Shown: positions 8,704-17,729 of the stretch, piece by piece
Layout: each line of letters starts with the position of its first letter
Position numbering within the stretch: position 1 is the stretch's first letter
NCBI GenBank assembly: GCA_900696485.1
Contig: CAADGG010000102.1
Coordinates: forward strand, 110,139 to 174,138
Source: an uncultured Pseudomonadota bacterium
Lineage (GTDB): Bacteria; Myxococcota_A; UBA9160; PR03
Direction of reading: 5' to 3'
Length of the DNA: 64,000 nt
Position numbers and translations under genes: made by a program
The notes under the pieces: model-generated
What the model was told of the DNA's origin: nothing
The model's database searches: none
The model's input: the letters and a program-made list of their open reading frames with translations, nothing else

Positions 8704-9846
8704 ATGCAGAGCGACATGTTCGACGCCCAGCATGACGGAATGCGACCCGGCCCGACGCCCCCCGAGGGCTTTCCGGAGGACGCCGTTCCGGCCCGGCACT
8801 GGCATCGGCTCCCCGACGGTCGTCTCCAGTGCGACGTGTGTCCACGCGAGTGTCGGCTGCAGGACGGCCAACGCGGTCTGTGCTTCGTCCGGGCGCGACA
8901 GGCGGACGAAATCGTGCTCACGACGTACGGCCGCTCGTCCGGGTTCTGCGTCGATCCGATCGAGAAGAAGCCGCTCTATCACTTCCTGCCGGGAACTCCG
9001 GTGTTGTCCTTCGGGACCGCAGGCTGCAATCTCACCTGCTCGTTCTGCCAGAACTGGGACATCTCGAAATCCCGAGAGATGGATACGCTGGCCGACGCCG
9101 CCGCGCCGGATGCGATCGCCCGGGCGGCCGAGGCGCTCGGCTGTCGCAGCGTGGCCTTCACCTACAACGACCCGGTGATCTTCCTCGAGTACGCGATCGA
9201 TGCGGCGCGAGCGTGTCGTGCGCGCGGCATCCGGACCGTCGCGGTCACCGCCGGGTACGTCCACGACGCCGCCCGGCGCGAGTTCTTCGCAAACGTCGAC
9301 GCGACGAATGTCGACCTCAAGGGCTTCACGGATTCGTTCTACCACAAACTGTGTAGCGGGAGACTGCAGCCGGTTCTCGACACGCTTCGCTACCTGAAGC
9401 GCGAGACCTCCGTCTGGCTGGAGATCACGACATTGCTGATTCCCGGCGAGAACGACTCCGATGCCGAGCTGGAGCAGGCCGCCGCCTGGATCGCTGCGGA
9501 ACTCGGCCCGGAGGTTCCGTGGCACTTCAGCGCCTTCCATCCCGATTACAAGCTGCGGGATCGCTTGCGGACGCCGGCCGAAACGCTGCAGCGGGCACGC
9601 GCGATCGCCCGTCGACACGGCCTCCGCTACGTCTACACCGGCAACGTCCACGATCCGGAAGGCCAGACGACCTGGTGCCACGGTTGTGGAGAGAAGCTGA
9701 TCGGTCGTGACCAGTACGTCCTGTCGGACTGGAACCTCGATGCGCGTGGCGCGTGCGCTCGCTGCGGGACACTCTGCGCCGGGGTCTTCGAGCGGGCGCC
9801 GGGGACCTGGGGCGCCAAACGCCTTCCGGTGCGCCTGGGGGAGTGA
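8704..9846 (+). CDS. amrS: AmmeMemoRadiSam system radical SAM enzyme
   Basis: Radical SAM enzyme related to pyruvate-formate-lyase activases. The cluster motif CX3CX2C is seen as CNLTCSFCQNW near residue 109. An N-terminal Cys-rich segment (CDVCPRECRL, GLCFVR) and a C-terminal pair of CxxC knuckles (CHGCG, CARCG) may hold another metal. GKKPL-like EKKPLYHFLPGT and NVDLKGF are typical of the family. ATG 8704 was chosen; 8656 and 8719 are also in frame. Its 120-bp divergent gap with protein B suggests shared regulation of the triad. Confidence 0.93.
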   Translation: MQSDMFDAQHDGMRPGPTPPEGFPEDAVPARHWHRLPDGRLQCDVCPRECRLQDGQRGLCFVRARQADEIVLTTYGRSSGFCVDPIEKKPLYHFLPGTPVLSFGTAGCNLTCSFCQNWDISKSREMDTLADAAAPDAIARAAEALGCRSVAFTYNDPVIFLEYAIDAARACRARGIRTVAVTAGYVHDAARREFFANVDATNVDLKGFTDSFYHKLCSGRLQPVLDTLRYLKRETSVWLEITTLLIPGENDSDAELEQAAAWIAAELGPEVPWHFSAFHPDYKLRDRLRTPAETLQRARAIARRHGLRYVYTGNVHDPEGQTTWCHGCGEKLIGRDQYVLSDWNLDARGACARCGTLCAGVFERAPGTWGAKRLPVRLGE

Positions 9847-9891
9847 GCCGTCCGCGCCTGATCGACGACGAGACGGTACCCTCGAGCGCCG

Positions 9892-11172
9892 ATGCAGCGC
9901 TCTCGTTCCTCGCGGATTCGCCGTAGGCTCCTCGCGGTCGTCGCCGTGTGTTTCGCCGCGGCGCCGGAGGTCCGCAGCGAGCCGCCCGCCGCCGGATCCG
10001 CCGCGCCGACCGTCCTGCTGCTGTCGCTGGACGGCACACGACCCGCCGATGTCGCCGAACTCCCGGTGTTTCGCCGTCTCGCCGCGCAGGGGGCTGCGGC
10101 CGACGCGCTCGAGCCGGTGTTCCCGTCGAACACGTTTCCGAATCACGTGACGCTCGTGACCGGCGTCGAGCCGGACCACCACGGGATCGTCAACAACGTC
10201 TTCCACGACGGACGGCGCGGAGTCTTCCGCTACGACGACGACCCCACCTGGCTCGAGGCCGAGCCCCTCTGGTCCCTGCTCTCGCGGTTCGGCATTCCGT
10301 CGGCGTCCTACCACTGGGTGGGTTCGGAGGGCCCCTGGCGCAACGGACACGGACCCCGGCACTGGGAGCGCTTCGATCCGCGCGTGCCGGCGCAGCGCAA
10401 GGTGACGAGGATTCTCGAGTGGCTGGATCTGGAGTCGCCGGATGAGCGTCCTCGCTTCGTTACCGCCTGGCTGCCCGGTGCCGACGCGACGGGCCATCGC
10501 GAGGGCCCCGGGAGCACCGCGTCGGTCGACGCCCTGCGCGAACAGGAGGCGGCGCTGGCGGACCTGCTGGCCGGCCTCGACGCGCGGGGATCGTTCGCTT
10601 CCACGACGCTGCTCGTCGTCTCGGACCACGGCATGGCGCGGGTCGATCGGCACCTCGATCTCGAGGCGGCGCTGGGCGAGGCCGGGGTTCGCGCGAACGT
10701 GATCGGCGGCGGCGGATTCGCGACGATCCGGCTCGGCCGCGGCCGCGGCCAGCGTGCGCCGGCTGAGCGGCGGGCCGCGGTGGCGCGCAGCGTCGCAACG
10801 GCGCGCGAACTCGGGCTCGAGGCATGGCCCCGCGGCGAGAGCCCGGCTCGGTTCCCGACCTCGAACCCGCGCTTCGGGGACGTCGTCGTCCTGGCTCCCG
10901 TCGGCACGGCGATCGTGGACGGCCGCCGCGCCCTGGCCGCGCCGGCCGCCGCGCTGGGCTTCGGCCTGCGCGGCGGTCACGGCCATCGTCCGGATGCGGA
11001 AGACATGGCCGGGATCTTCTACGCGCTCGGATCCGGTGTCGAGCCGGGGTACCGGCCCGGTCGCGTGCGCGCCGTCGATGTCGCCCCTACCGTCCTCCAG
11101 TTGCTCGATCAGGCGCGCCCGGCCGCGATGACGGGTCGACCGATTCCCCTTCGACACGACGAGGTCCGATGA
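9892..11172 (+). CDS. Secreted nucleotide pyrophosphatase/phosphodiesterase (alkaline phosphatase superfamily)
   Basis: 426 residues with an N-terminal signal peptide (RRLLAVVAVCFAAAP then SEPPAA), so periplasmic or secreted. The catalytic nucleophile region FPSNTFPNHVTLVTG gives Thr near residue 83. Metal-site motifs LSLDGTRP, SDHGM and GGHGHRPD match the NPP family. It probably hydrolyses phosphodiester or pyrophosphate bonds of nucleotides or lipids; the substrate is unknown. Its stop overlaps the next gene by four bases (ATGA), so the two are coupled. Confidence 0.88.
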   Translation: MQRSRSSRIRRRLLAVVAVCFAAAPEVRSEPPAAGSAAPTVLLLSLDGTRPADVAELPVFRRLAAQGAAADALEPVFPSNTFPNHVTLVTGVEPDHHGIVNNVFHDGRRGVFRYDDDPTWLEAEPLWSLLSRFGIPSASYHWVGSEGPWRNGHGPRHWERFDPRVPAQRKVTRILEWLDLESPDERPRFVTAWLPGADATGHREGPGSTASVDALREQEAALADLLAGLDARGSFASTTLLVVSDHGMARVDRHLDLEAALGEAGVRANVIGGGGFATIRLGRGRGQRAPAERRAAVARSVATARELGLEAWPRGESPARFPTSNPRFGDVVVLAPVGTAIVDGRRALAAPAAALGFGLRGGHGHRPDAEDMAGIFYALGSGVEPGYRPGRVRAVDVAPTVLQLLDQARPAAMTGRPIPLRHDEVR

Positions 11173-11930
11173 CGCGACGAGCCCCGTTCCCGATCGTTGC
11201 CATCGGGCTGGCCCTGATCCTCCTGCTCGCCGGGGTCGCCCTGTCCCCGTCCCGCGCCGAGGCGCAGGCGCGCAAGAAGTCGAAGGATGCGTCCGCCGAG
11301 CGTGCCGGTGCGGCGCAGTCGGCCGGCTGGTATGCGCTGCGCCTCACGCGCGGGGACATGGGTGTGATCGTGACGCACTTCTGGTCGCAAGGCCGCCAGA
11401 TGCGTGCCGAGGCCGTGCTGTCGGGGGTGCCGATCCAGCAGATCGTGAACGGCGAGTGGTATTACGTGATCGACACCCTGCGCGGGAAAGGGATCGCGAT
11501 TCGTCGCAGCGAGGCCGCGCTGCTAGTCGATCGCGGCGATCCGAGCGCGCGGCCCTTCGGCAACGAAGCGTCGGATCTGCTGCGACGCGGCGCCGAAGTC
11601 GTACGGACGGAGCAGGTGGCCGGCCGCGCCGCCCGCGTCCTCCGCCTGACCGACGAGCAGGGTCGTCACGAGGCCTGGGTGACGGACGATGATCTGGCGC
11701 TGCCGATCCGGATCGATTCGACCGACCGGAACTCCGGCGCCCAGGTCGTCACCGACTATGTCGATTGGCTGAGCGCCTTCGAGGCTCCGCCGGTGTTCTT
11801 CGAGCCCGATGCCCGTGTGCAGCTCGAGCGCATCGAGTACCAGGAGTACATGGATCGCGCCTCCCGAGAGCGCCTCGGTCCGGCACCGGTGCTGTTCGGC
11901 GATCTGCTGCACGGTCGCGCGGAACGCTGA
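11169..11930 (+). CDS. Periplasmic hypothetical protein, possibly LolA/LolB-fold
   Basis: 253 residues, no named family recognised. It has an N-terminal signal peptide (IVAIGLALILLLAGVAL, then a likely AEAQA cleavage region) and a beta-rich body with GEWYYVIDTLRGKG and DDLALPIRIDSTDR. The pattern of a carrier with a stretch predicting substrate properties resembles LolA-like lipoprotein carriers, but this is a fold guess only. It overlaps the phosphodiesterase gene by four bases and is likely co-expressed with it. It ends 48 bp from the convergent Mrp gene. Confidence 0.75.
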   Translation: MTRRAPFPIVAIGLALILLLAGVALSPSRAEAQARKKSKDASAERAGAAQSAGWYALRLTRGDMGVIVTHFWSQGRQMRAEAVLSGVPIQQIVNGEWYYVIDTLRGKGIAIRRSEAALLVDRGDPSARPFGNEASDLLRRGAEVVRTEQVAGRAARVLRLTDEQGRHEAWVTDDDLALPIRIDSTDRNSGAQVVTDYVDWLSAFEAPPVFFEPDARVQLERIEYQEYMDRASRERLGPAPVLFGDLLHGRAER

Positions 11931-11978
11931 GGCGGGGAGACTCGCGTCGGCCGGGTGGAGAACGGCGCGACGCGGGGG

Positions 11979-13103
11979 CTACGAGCTGACCCAGGTGATG
12001 TTCGCGTCGGCGATCTTGGGAGCATTCTCGGCGAGAACGGCGAGCTTGCGCGCCAGCTTGCCGGCGATCTCCCGCAGCACGACGGCCGGCGGCGCCTCCG
12101 GCGCATAGACCAGGATCGGTTGGCCGAGGTCGCCGCCCTCGACGACGCGCGGATCGATCGGCACCTCACCGAGGAACTCGATGTCGAGCTCGCTCGCGAC
12201 GCGCTGCCCGCCGCCCTTGCCGAACAGGTAGTAGCGTCGGTCCGGAAGATCGGGCGGCACGAAGTACGACATGTTTTCGACCAGGCCGAGCACCGGCACG
12301 CTGACCTTCTCGAACATCGCGAGACCCTTGCGTGCATCGATCAGAGACAGATCGTTGGCGGTGGTCACGATCACCGCTCCCGAGAGCGGCGCCTGCTGGG
12401 TCAACGTCAAGACGGCGTCGCCGGTGCCGGGCGGCAGATCCACGACCAGATAGTCGAGCGTGCCCCATTCGACGTCTGTCAGGAACTGCCGGATCAGGCC
12501 GTGCACCATCGGGCCGCGCCAGATCACCGGCGAGTCATCGGTCACGAAGAAGCCCATCGACATCAGCTTCAGGCCATGCCCCTCGTGGGGAAGGATCCGC
12601 CGCTCCCGGGTTTCGGGACGACCGCTGACCCCGGTGAGGAGCGGAAGCGAGGGTCCGTACACGTCGGCGTCGAGCAGACCCACCGTGGCGCCGGTCTCGC
12701 GGAGCGCGAGCGCCAGATTCACCGCGACGGTGCTCTTGCCGACGCCGCCCTTTCCGGAGGCGACGGCGATCACGTTGCTGACGCCGGGCAGGATGTCGCC
12801 GGGGGACGGTCCGGATCCCGCGGCGCCGGCGTTGACGACGCGGCCGCGGGTATTGGATGTCATCGTGACGGCGACGTCCGACACGCCGGGCAGCGCCGCG
12901 ACGCGCTCTCGCGCCGCACGCTCGAACTCGGCCTTCACCGGGCAGGCCGGTGTCGTCAGCTCGATGTCGAACGAAACCCGGCCGCCGTCGACGCGGAGCT
13001 TCTTGATGAACCCGAGGTCGACGATGCTGCGGCCGAAGTCCGGGTCGATGATCGGCCGCAGTGCGTCGAGGATCTGCTCGGAAGTCACGGGGGAGGTCGT
13101 CAT
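11979..13103 (-). CDS. Mrp/NBP35-family P-loop ATPase lacking the CxxC
   Basis: Iron-sulfur cluster carrier family (ApbC/Mrp). The 374-residue product has an N-terminal MIP18/FeS-assembly domain (residues 1-90, with LTTPACPVK), the deviant Walker A ASGKGGVGKS near 114, and DVYGPSLPLLTG and VVDLPPGTGD. In most Mrp proteins the string ENMSYF is followed by a C-x2-C that binds a bridging [4Fe-4S]; here it reads ENMSYFVPPDL with no Cys. The single upstream Cys is in ACPVK. Cluster binding by the classical site is therefore doubtful. Confidence 0.9.
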   Translation of the reverse strand: MTTSPVTSEQILDALRPIIDPDFGRSIVDLGFIKKLRVDGGRVSFDIELTTPACPVKAEFERAARERVAALPGVSDVAVTMTSNTRGRVVNAGAAGSGPSPGDILPGVSNVIAVASGKGGVGKSTVAVNLALALRETGATVGLLDADVYGPSLPLLTGVSGRPETRERRILPHEGHGLKLMSMGFFVTDDSPVIWRGPMVHGLIRQFLTDVEWGTLDYLVVDLPPGTGDAVLTLTQQAPLSGAVIVTTANDLSLIDARKGLAMFEKVSVPVLGLVENMSYFVPPDLPDRRYYLFGKGGGQRVASELDIEFLGEVPIDPRVVEGGDLGQPILVYAPEAPPAVVLREIAGKLARKLAVLAENAPKIADANITWVSS

Positions 13104-13212
13104 GGTCCGCCGAGTCTAGCCGGCCGGACTCCGGACGAAACCGGTGCCGCAGCCGGGGCGCGCTGCCCGCGAGTTCCGTGCGCGGCCGGCCGGCGTTCTC
13201 GCCGCCGGGACG

Positions 13213-16200
13213 CTAGAAGGCCTCGAACTGCCCGATGGCATGGGCCCAGACGAAGACCGCGAGCTGCGCATCGCCGCGGCGGTCGAAGAAGTCGCCGATC
13301 TGGCGCAGCATCCGGGTTCGCTGCCGGAGTCGCGTGCAGGCGGCGTCCCCGGCGTCGCAGGTCGTCGCCGCGAGCAGCCGCACCAGCGTCGCGCGGACCG
13401 CGCTGCGGAAGTGCGCCTCGAGCGGCATCAGCGCGGCGATCGGCCTCGCCGGCAAGCGTAGGCCCCACTCGATGGCCGGCAGCAAGGCGCCGAGGCGGAA
13501 CTCGGCGTCCTCGGCGATGAACTGCTGCGCGAGCGGAATCAGGAACGGCGCCGGTGAGCGTGCGAGCCGGCGCGCATCGCGACGCGGGAGTTCGGCGCGC
13601 AGCCGTTCGATCTCGAGGGCCAGATGCTCGAGGACCCACGCCAGCCCCGCGAGGGGGTCCACCGGTCCCGCCAGCGCGAGCACGTCCGACGTCTGGTTCT
13701 GGGTATTGCGGCGATCGCGACCGAAGCTCGTCCACGGCAGCGCGGCTTCCGTCGCCGGCGCCGGCGTGTCCCAGACGAAGAGCTTGCCCTCGCGCGTGAA
13801 GGCGATGATCTCGGTCCGCCCGTCGCCGTCGACGTCGCCGGCCGCCGGCGTCGCAATGTGCCAGTGGTGCGTGAACTTCGGCCAGCCGGCCGGCATCGAT
13901 CCGTCGGCCCGGTAGGCGCGGACCTGGTACACGCCGCTGCCGTTCAGCAGCTCGGCGATGCCGTCGCCGTCGACGTCGGCGAGCGCCGGGCTTCCGATGA
14001 ACTGCATGTCCTCCATGACGCGCGGGAAGGCCGGCAGCAGCCGGCCGGTCTGCGCGTCCCAGGCCGTCAACTGGAAGTGCGCCAGATCCTCGGCGACGAA
14101 CCCGGCCGACGTCGCCTGGCCCTGTCGGGCCGGAATGACGACGTCGAGCAGCTTGCGCAGTCCCCCCGTCGGCGCGACGAACTCCGGGAGCCCGTCGCCG
14201 GTCATGTCGCCGAACGCGCCGGAGCCGAGCGCCCCGAAGAACGGAGCGTCCGGGGAGCCCGCCGTCTCCGGTACGGCCGGGAAGCCCGCCGGGAAGTCGA
14301 CGGCGAACACGCGCGGCGCTCCAGTCGGTCCGGCGCCGAGCGCCGGCGTTCCGTCGGCGTTCAGCAGCACGACCGGGCCGACCGCACCGAAGATCGCGAC
14401 TCGCAATGCGCCGGAGCCGTCGACGTCGGCGATCGCCGGCGAGTTCGGCGTGCCGGTGCCGACGGTCGGCAGGATCCCGGGTGCGATCAACGGCACCCGA
14501 GCCGGCCAGCCGGGCAGGAACGGCCCGCCGGGCGCGAGCTCACCGTCCGGGTGAACGGCATAGACGCGGCCGGAGGTGTCGAAACGGAAGTCGTCGAAGT
14601 CGACGAAGTCGAGAATCGACGCCACCTGCTCGAGCAGCGGTGACTCGATCGCGAACAGGTCGGACTCGTCGCGGTATTCCTCGTTCGTCGCGACGACGAT
14701 CTCGGGCCTTCCGTCCCCGTCGAGGTCACCGACCGCCGGGGACGAGAGGCTCTTCGTCGCGCGCTCGCGCACCCCGGAGACCCTCGCGGTGGCCCGTCCG
14801 GTCGCCGGATCGATCGACACCTTGCTGCGATCGGCGAGGCGCACCGGGAATCCCGGGACGGTCGTCCCGTCGGCGCGCCACGCGTAGAGGTGACCATCGA
14901 GCGCGGAGTGCACGATCTCGAGGGCCGGATGCGTTCCGGGGGCGTCGAGATCGGCGAGCGTCGGGGCGCCTACCACGCCGCGGTCGGAGTCGTTGAGGGG
15001 GTCACGATGCAGCGGATCCGACAGCGCCGGGTTCGTGCGCACCGGGAATCCCGGGCGCTGCCGGCCGTGGGCGTCGAAGACGTAGATCCGGCCCCGCGTG
15101 CCGGCCACGACGATCTCGATGCGCCCGTCGCCGTCGAGATCGTCGGCGGCCACCGCACCGATCACGGCCTCGTGCGGAATCGGCACGGCTCCGCTCGTGA
15201 ACCCGGCAGAGAGCCCCGCTTCGATCGCGAGCGTGCGCGCCGGCCAGCCCGGCAGATCGTTGCCGGTGGCGCCGTCGAGGACGGATACCGATCCGTCGCC
15301 GGCGCCATGGACGATGTCCAGCACGCCGTCGCGATCGACGTCGGCGAGCGCCGGCCCGCTCTCGCCGGATCCGGACAGCCGGCGTACGAAGCGCAGACTC
15401 GGATCGCGATGGATCGCGACGGTGCGCCGGTCCTCGCCGAGGTTGCCGAAGGCATCCACGACCTGCAGCCGCAACGTCACCGTATGCGCGTCGGGGGTGA
15501 GGATCGGGATCGCAGGATCGAAGCCGCAAGCGGAGGCGGTGGCGGCGGGCGACCAGGCGGCGAGCACGGCGCCCTCGATCGGAGCGCCGCCGCTGACGCC
15601 GCTTGCGAGCCGCGCGTAGGACGACGGCTCGACGCCACAGCCGACCTCGAACTCCCAGCGGAACTCGTTGTCGGCACGCACCGCGCGCGCCGTGCCGATC
15701 AGCCCGACGTTCGGCGTTGCGAACGGGTCGATCACGTCGAACCAGCTCGGGCCGCCGGACAGGTCGACCTCCGGCGGGATCGTCGTCGGCGTGATCCGCT
15801 CGAGCAGCGGCCGGCCGGCCGGCCGCCCGTAGCCGGTGAACGAGTCCCAGCCCGGCTGCGTCGGGAAGCGGCTCGTGCCGAAGACGAGGCCGAGGTCCGC
15901 CGCGGACAAGAGCTGGCCAACGATGTTGCCGGCCAGCGCCGGCAGCAGCGAGGGACGAGTCGAGAAGTCGATGTCGCGCGCGGATTCGCGCAGCAGTTGG
16001 CGGACTTCTTCGGACGAGAACGGCGTCCCGAGTCCCGGATACGGCTCGAAGAGTCCGCGCTCGATCTGGTTCTTGCCGTGGGAGACGAGCAGGGCCGTCA
16101 AGCCACCGGCCCGCGACGTCGCCTCGGACGAGCACGCGGCCGACGGGATCGCCACCCAGGCCCGACCGCCGAAATTGGTGCAGCCGTTCAGCAGCTCGAA

Positions 16201-17226
16201 GCCGTTGCCGTCCGCGGCGAGGAACGTCCCGTCGCCGTTGCGCACCGAGTTGACCCAGATCGTGTGCTCATATGCCGCCGGGAAATTGTGGTGACGGCTC
16301 TGCTCGTCGGCGGCGCTGGCGATCAGCGGAATTCCGTTGCCGTAGGCGTAATCGACGGCGGCCTGGCCCGACGCGGACGCGTTGACGGTGCCGAGCGCTT
16401 CGGAAATCACATCGACGCGCTGATCGACGGCATACACGACCGCACGGGCGAACTCCTGATCGATGCCGATGAAGCTGTCGGCGACCTTCAGCGGCAGGAA
16501 CAGCGCCGACGGGGCGAAGCCGGGAAAGCCAGAGCCGTTGTTCGCTTCCGAGACTTCGTCCTTCGCCTCGCCGGTTCCGTGGCCGTAGCGGACGCGGTCT
16601 TCGGGGTCGTTGTCGTCGTCGGCGAAGTCCCAGCCGGCAATGTCGTCGACGAAGCCGTTGCCATCGTCGTCGACGCCATCCGCGTAGAAGCGGATCAGAT
16701 CCTGCCCGTCGCAGTGACCGTTTCCGTTGGGATCCGCCGCGCAGGCCGCGGTGAAATCGTCGACGGAGACGAAGCCGTCCTCGTTGCAGTCGTGCGCGGC
16801 GCAGCCGGCCGGGATCGGCAGTTCGCCGGCGTTCAGCGCCACCTTGCGGGCGAGATCGCGTTCGTCCCAGAAGATGCCGCTATCGAGCACGGCGATGACG
16901 ACATCCGGTCGGCCGGTGGTGGACTCCCACATCCCGACGATGTCCATTCCGCTGTCGGCTTCGTACTTCCAGGCCTCTTTGGAGCCGGGTTCGAAATCCC
17001 CCGGCCGCGTACCAGGCGCGACGAACAGGTACGACGCGAAGTCGGCCGCGTCGCGGCAGCCGACGTCTGCGCAGGTCGGCCACGGAACGTCGGCGGCCGT
17101 GGCCACCGGCCACAGGGCGGCCAGTACCGTCACGGCGGCCCGCCCGAGCCGGCGCGCTGGGCGCCGGCGGATCGCGCTCGCCCGCGTCGTTGCCAGGCCG
17201 TTCGGTCTGCTCCGCGTGCGCCGCAT
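13213..17226 (-). CDS. Secreted subtilisin-family (S8) peptidase with FG-GAP/VCBS repeats
   Basis: 1337 residues with a signal peptide (VTVLAALWPVATAADV). The S8 domain shows Asp115 (VLDSGI), His216 (RYGHGT) and Ser367 (CSSEATSRAGG); the oxyanion Asn position reads SAADEQ, with Asp307. Between Asp and His lies an acidic DxDxDG-rich insertion (EDGFVSVDD, NGNGHCDG, DDDGNGFVDD), likely Ca2+-binding. From about residue 600 there are roughly eight FG-GAP blades (LADVDRDG, DLDGDGR, DVDGDG). A good GGAGG precedes the ATG. The C-terminal 180 residues are helical and unrecognised. A protease fused to a beta-propeller for surface display or adhesion is the inference. Confidence 0.88.
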   Translation of the reverse strand: MRRTRSRPNGLATTRASAIRRRPARRLGRAAVTVLAALWPVATAADVPWPTCADVGCRDAADFASYLFVAPGTRPGDFEPGSKEAWKYEADSGMDIVGMWESTTGRPDVVIAVLDSGIFWDERDLARKVALNAGELPIPAGCAAHDCNEDGFVSVDDFTAACAADPNGNGHCDGQDLIRFYADGVDDDGNGFVDDIAGWDFADDDNDPEDRVRYGHGTGEAKDEVSEANNGSGFPGFAPSALFLPLKVADSFIGIDQEFARAVVYAVDQRVDVISEALGTVNASASGQAAVDYAYGNGIPLIASAADEQSRHHNFPAAYEHTIWVNSVRNGDGTFLAADGNGFELLNGCTNFGGRAWVAIPSAACSSEATSRAGGLTALLVSHGKNQIERGLFEPYPGLGTPFSSEEVRQLLRESARDIDFSTRPSLLPALAGNIVGQLLSAADLGLVFGTSRFPTQPGWDSFTGYGRPAGRPLLERITPTTIPPEVDLSGGPSWFDVIDPFATPNVGLIGTARAVRADNEFRWEFEVGCGVEPSSYARLASGVSGGAPIEGAVLAAWSPAATASACGFDPAIPILTPDAHTVTLRLQVVDAFGNLGEDRRTVAIHRDPSLRFVRRLSGSGESGPALADVDRDGVLDIVHGAGDGSVSVLDGATGNDLPGWPARTLAIEAGLSAGFTSGAVPIPHEAVIGAVAADDLDGDGRIEIVVAGTRGRIYVFDAHGRQRPGFPVRTNPALSDPLHRDPLNDSDRGVVGAPTLADLDAPGTHPALEIVHSALDGHLYAWRADGTTVPGFPVRLADRSKVSIDPATGRATARVSGVRERATKSLSSPAVGDLDGDGRPEIVVATNEEYRDESDLFAIESPLLEQVASILDFVDFDDFRFDTSGRVYAVHPDGELAPGGPFLPGWPARVPLIAPGILPTVGTGTPNSPAIADVDGSGALRVAIFGAVGPVVLLNADGTPALGAGPTGAPRVFAVDFPAGFPAVPETAGSPDAPFFGALGSGAFGDMTGDGLPEFVAPTGGLRKLLDVVIPARQGQATSAGFVAEDLAHFQLTAWDAQTGRLLPAFPRVMEDMQFIGSPALADVDGDGIAELLNGSGVYQVRAYRADGSMPAGWPKFTHHWHIATPAAGDVDGDGRTEIIAFTREGKLFVWDTPAPATEAALPWTSFGRDRRNTQNQTSDVLALAGPVDPLAGLAWVLEHLALEIERLRAELPRRDARRLARSPAPFLIPLAQQFIAEDAEFRLGALLPAIEWGLRLPARPIAALMPLEAHFRSAVRATLVRLLAATTCDAGDAACTRLRQRTRMLRQIGDFFDRRGDAQLAVFVWAHAIGQFEAF

Positions 17227-17369
17227 CCCCGCCCTCCGCCCGATGTGACCTGCCAGGGCCGCCCGCGGAGTACGTTATCAGAACCCACCGTCCGACTGTT
17301 CGGCAAAATCGACGGGAGGAGGCCCCGGGGGAGACGCGAAGAGTCGTGCGACGGCTACGTTGCGTCCCC

Positions 17370-17729
17370 ATGGAATGGAGCGATTCGTCCCTCTGGCTCG
17401 CCATCGGGCTGCTCGGCAACGCCGCGTTCTTCTCGCGCTTCCTCGTCCAGTGGCTGGCCTCGGAGCGGGCCGGGCGCAGCTACGTGCCGATCGCCTTCTG
17501 GTATCTGAGCATCGTCGGGTCGGTGATCCTGCTCGCCTACGCGATCCACCGCCGCGATCCGGTCTTCACGCTCGCGTTCCTGCCCAACTGCATCGTCTAC
17601 TTGCGCAACCTGGTGCTGATCCGCCGAACGGGGGCCGGCGGAAGCCCTTCGGTCGGCGGCGGGCTGGGCTTCGGTAAGGCCCGGGGCTCAGAGCAGGTAC
17701 CGGACAGCGTAGAAACCAGCGACCAGTAG
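17370..17729 (+). CDS. Lipid-A-biosynthesis N-terminal (LABN) domain membrane protein
   Basis: 119 residues with three likely membrane helices. It carries the LAB-N pattern: GNAAFFSRFLVQWLASERA, SYVPIAFWYLSIVGS and DPVFTLAFLPNCIVYLRN. The family accompanies lipid A or dolichol-phosphate-type sugar transfer, but its precise activity is not established. ATG 17370 begins where similarity begins. The C-terminal tail is Gly/Ser-rich and overlaps the convergent membrane gene by 42 bp, so the last 14 codons are shared DNA. Confidence 0.8.
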   Translation: MEWSDSSLWLAIGLLGNAAFFSRFLVQWLASERAGRSYVPIAFWYLSIVGSVILLAYAIHRRDPVFTLAFLPNCIVYLRNLVLIRRTGAGGSPSVGGGLGFGKARGSEQVPDSVETSDQ

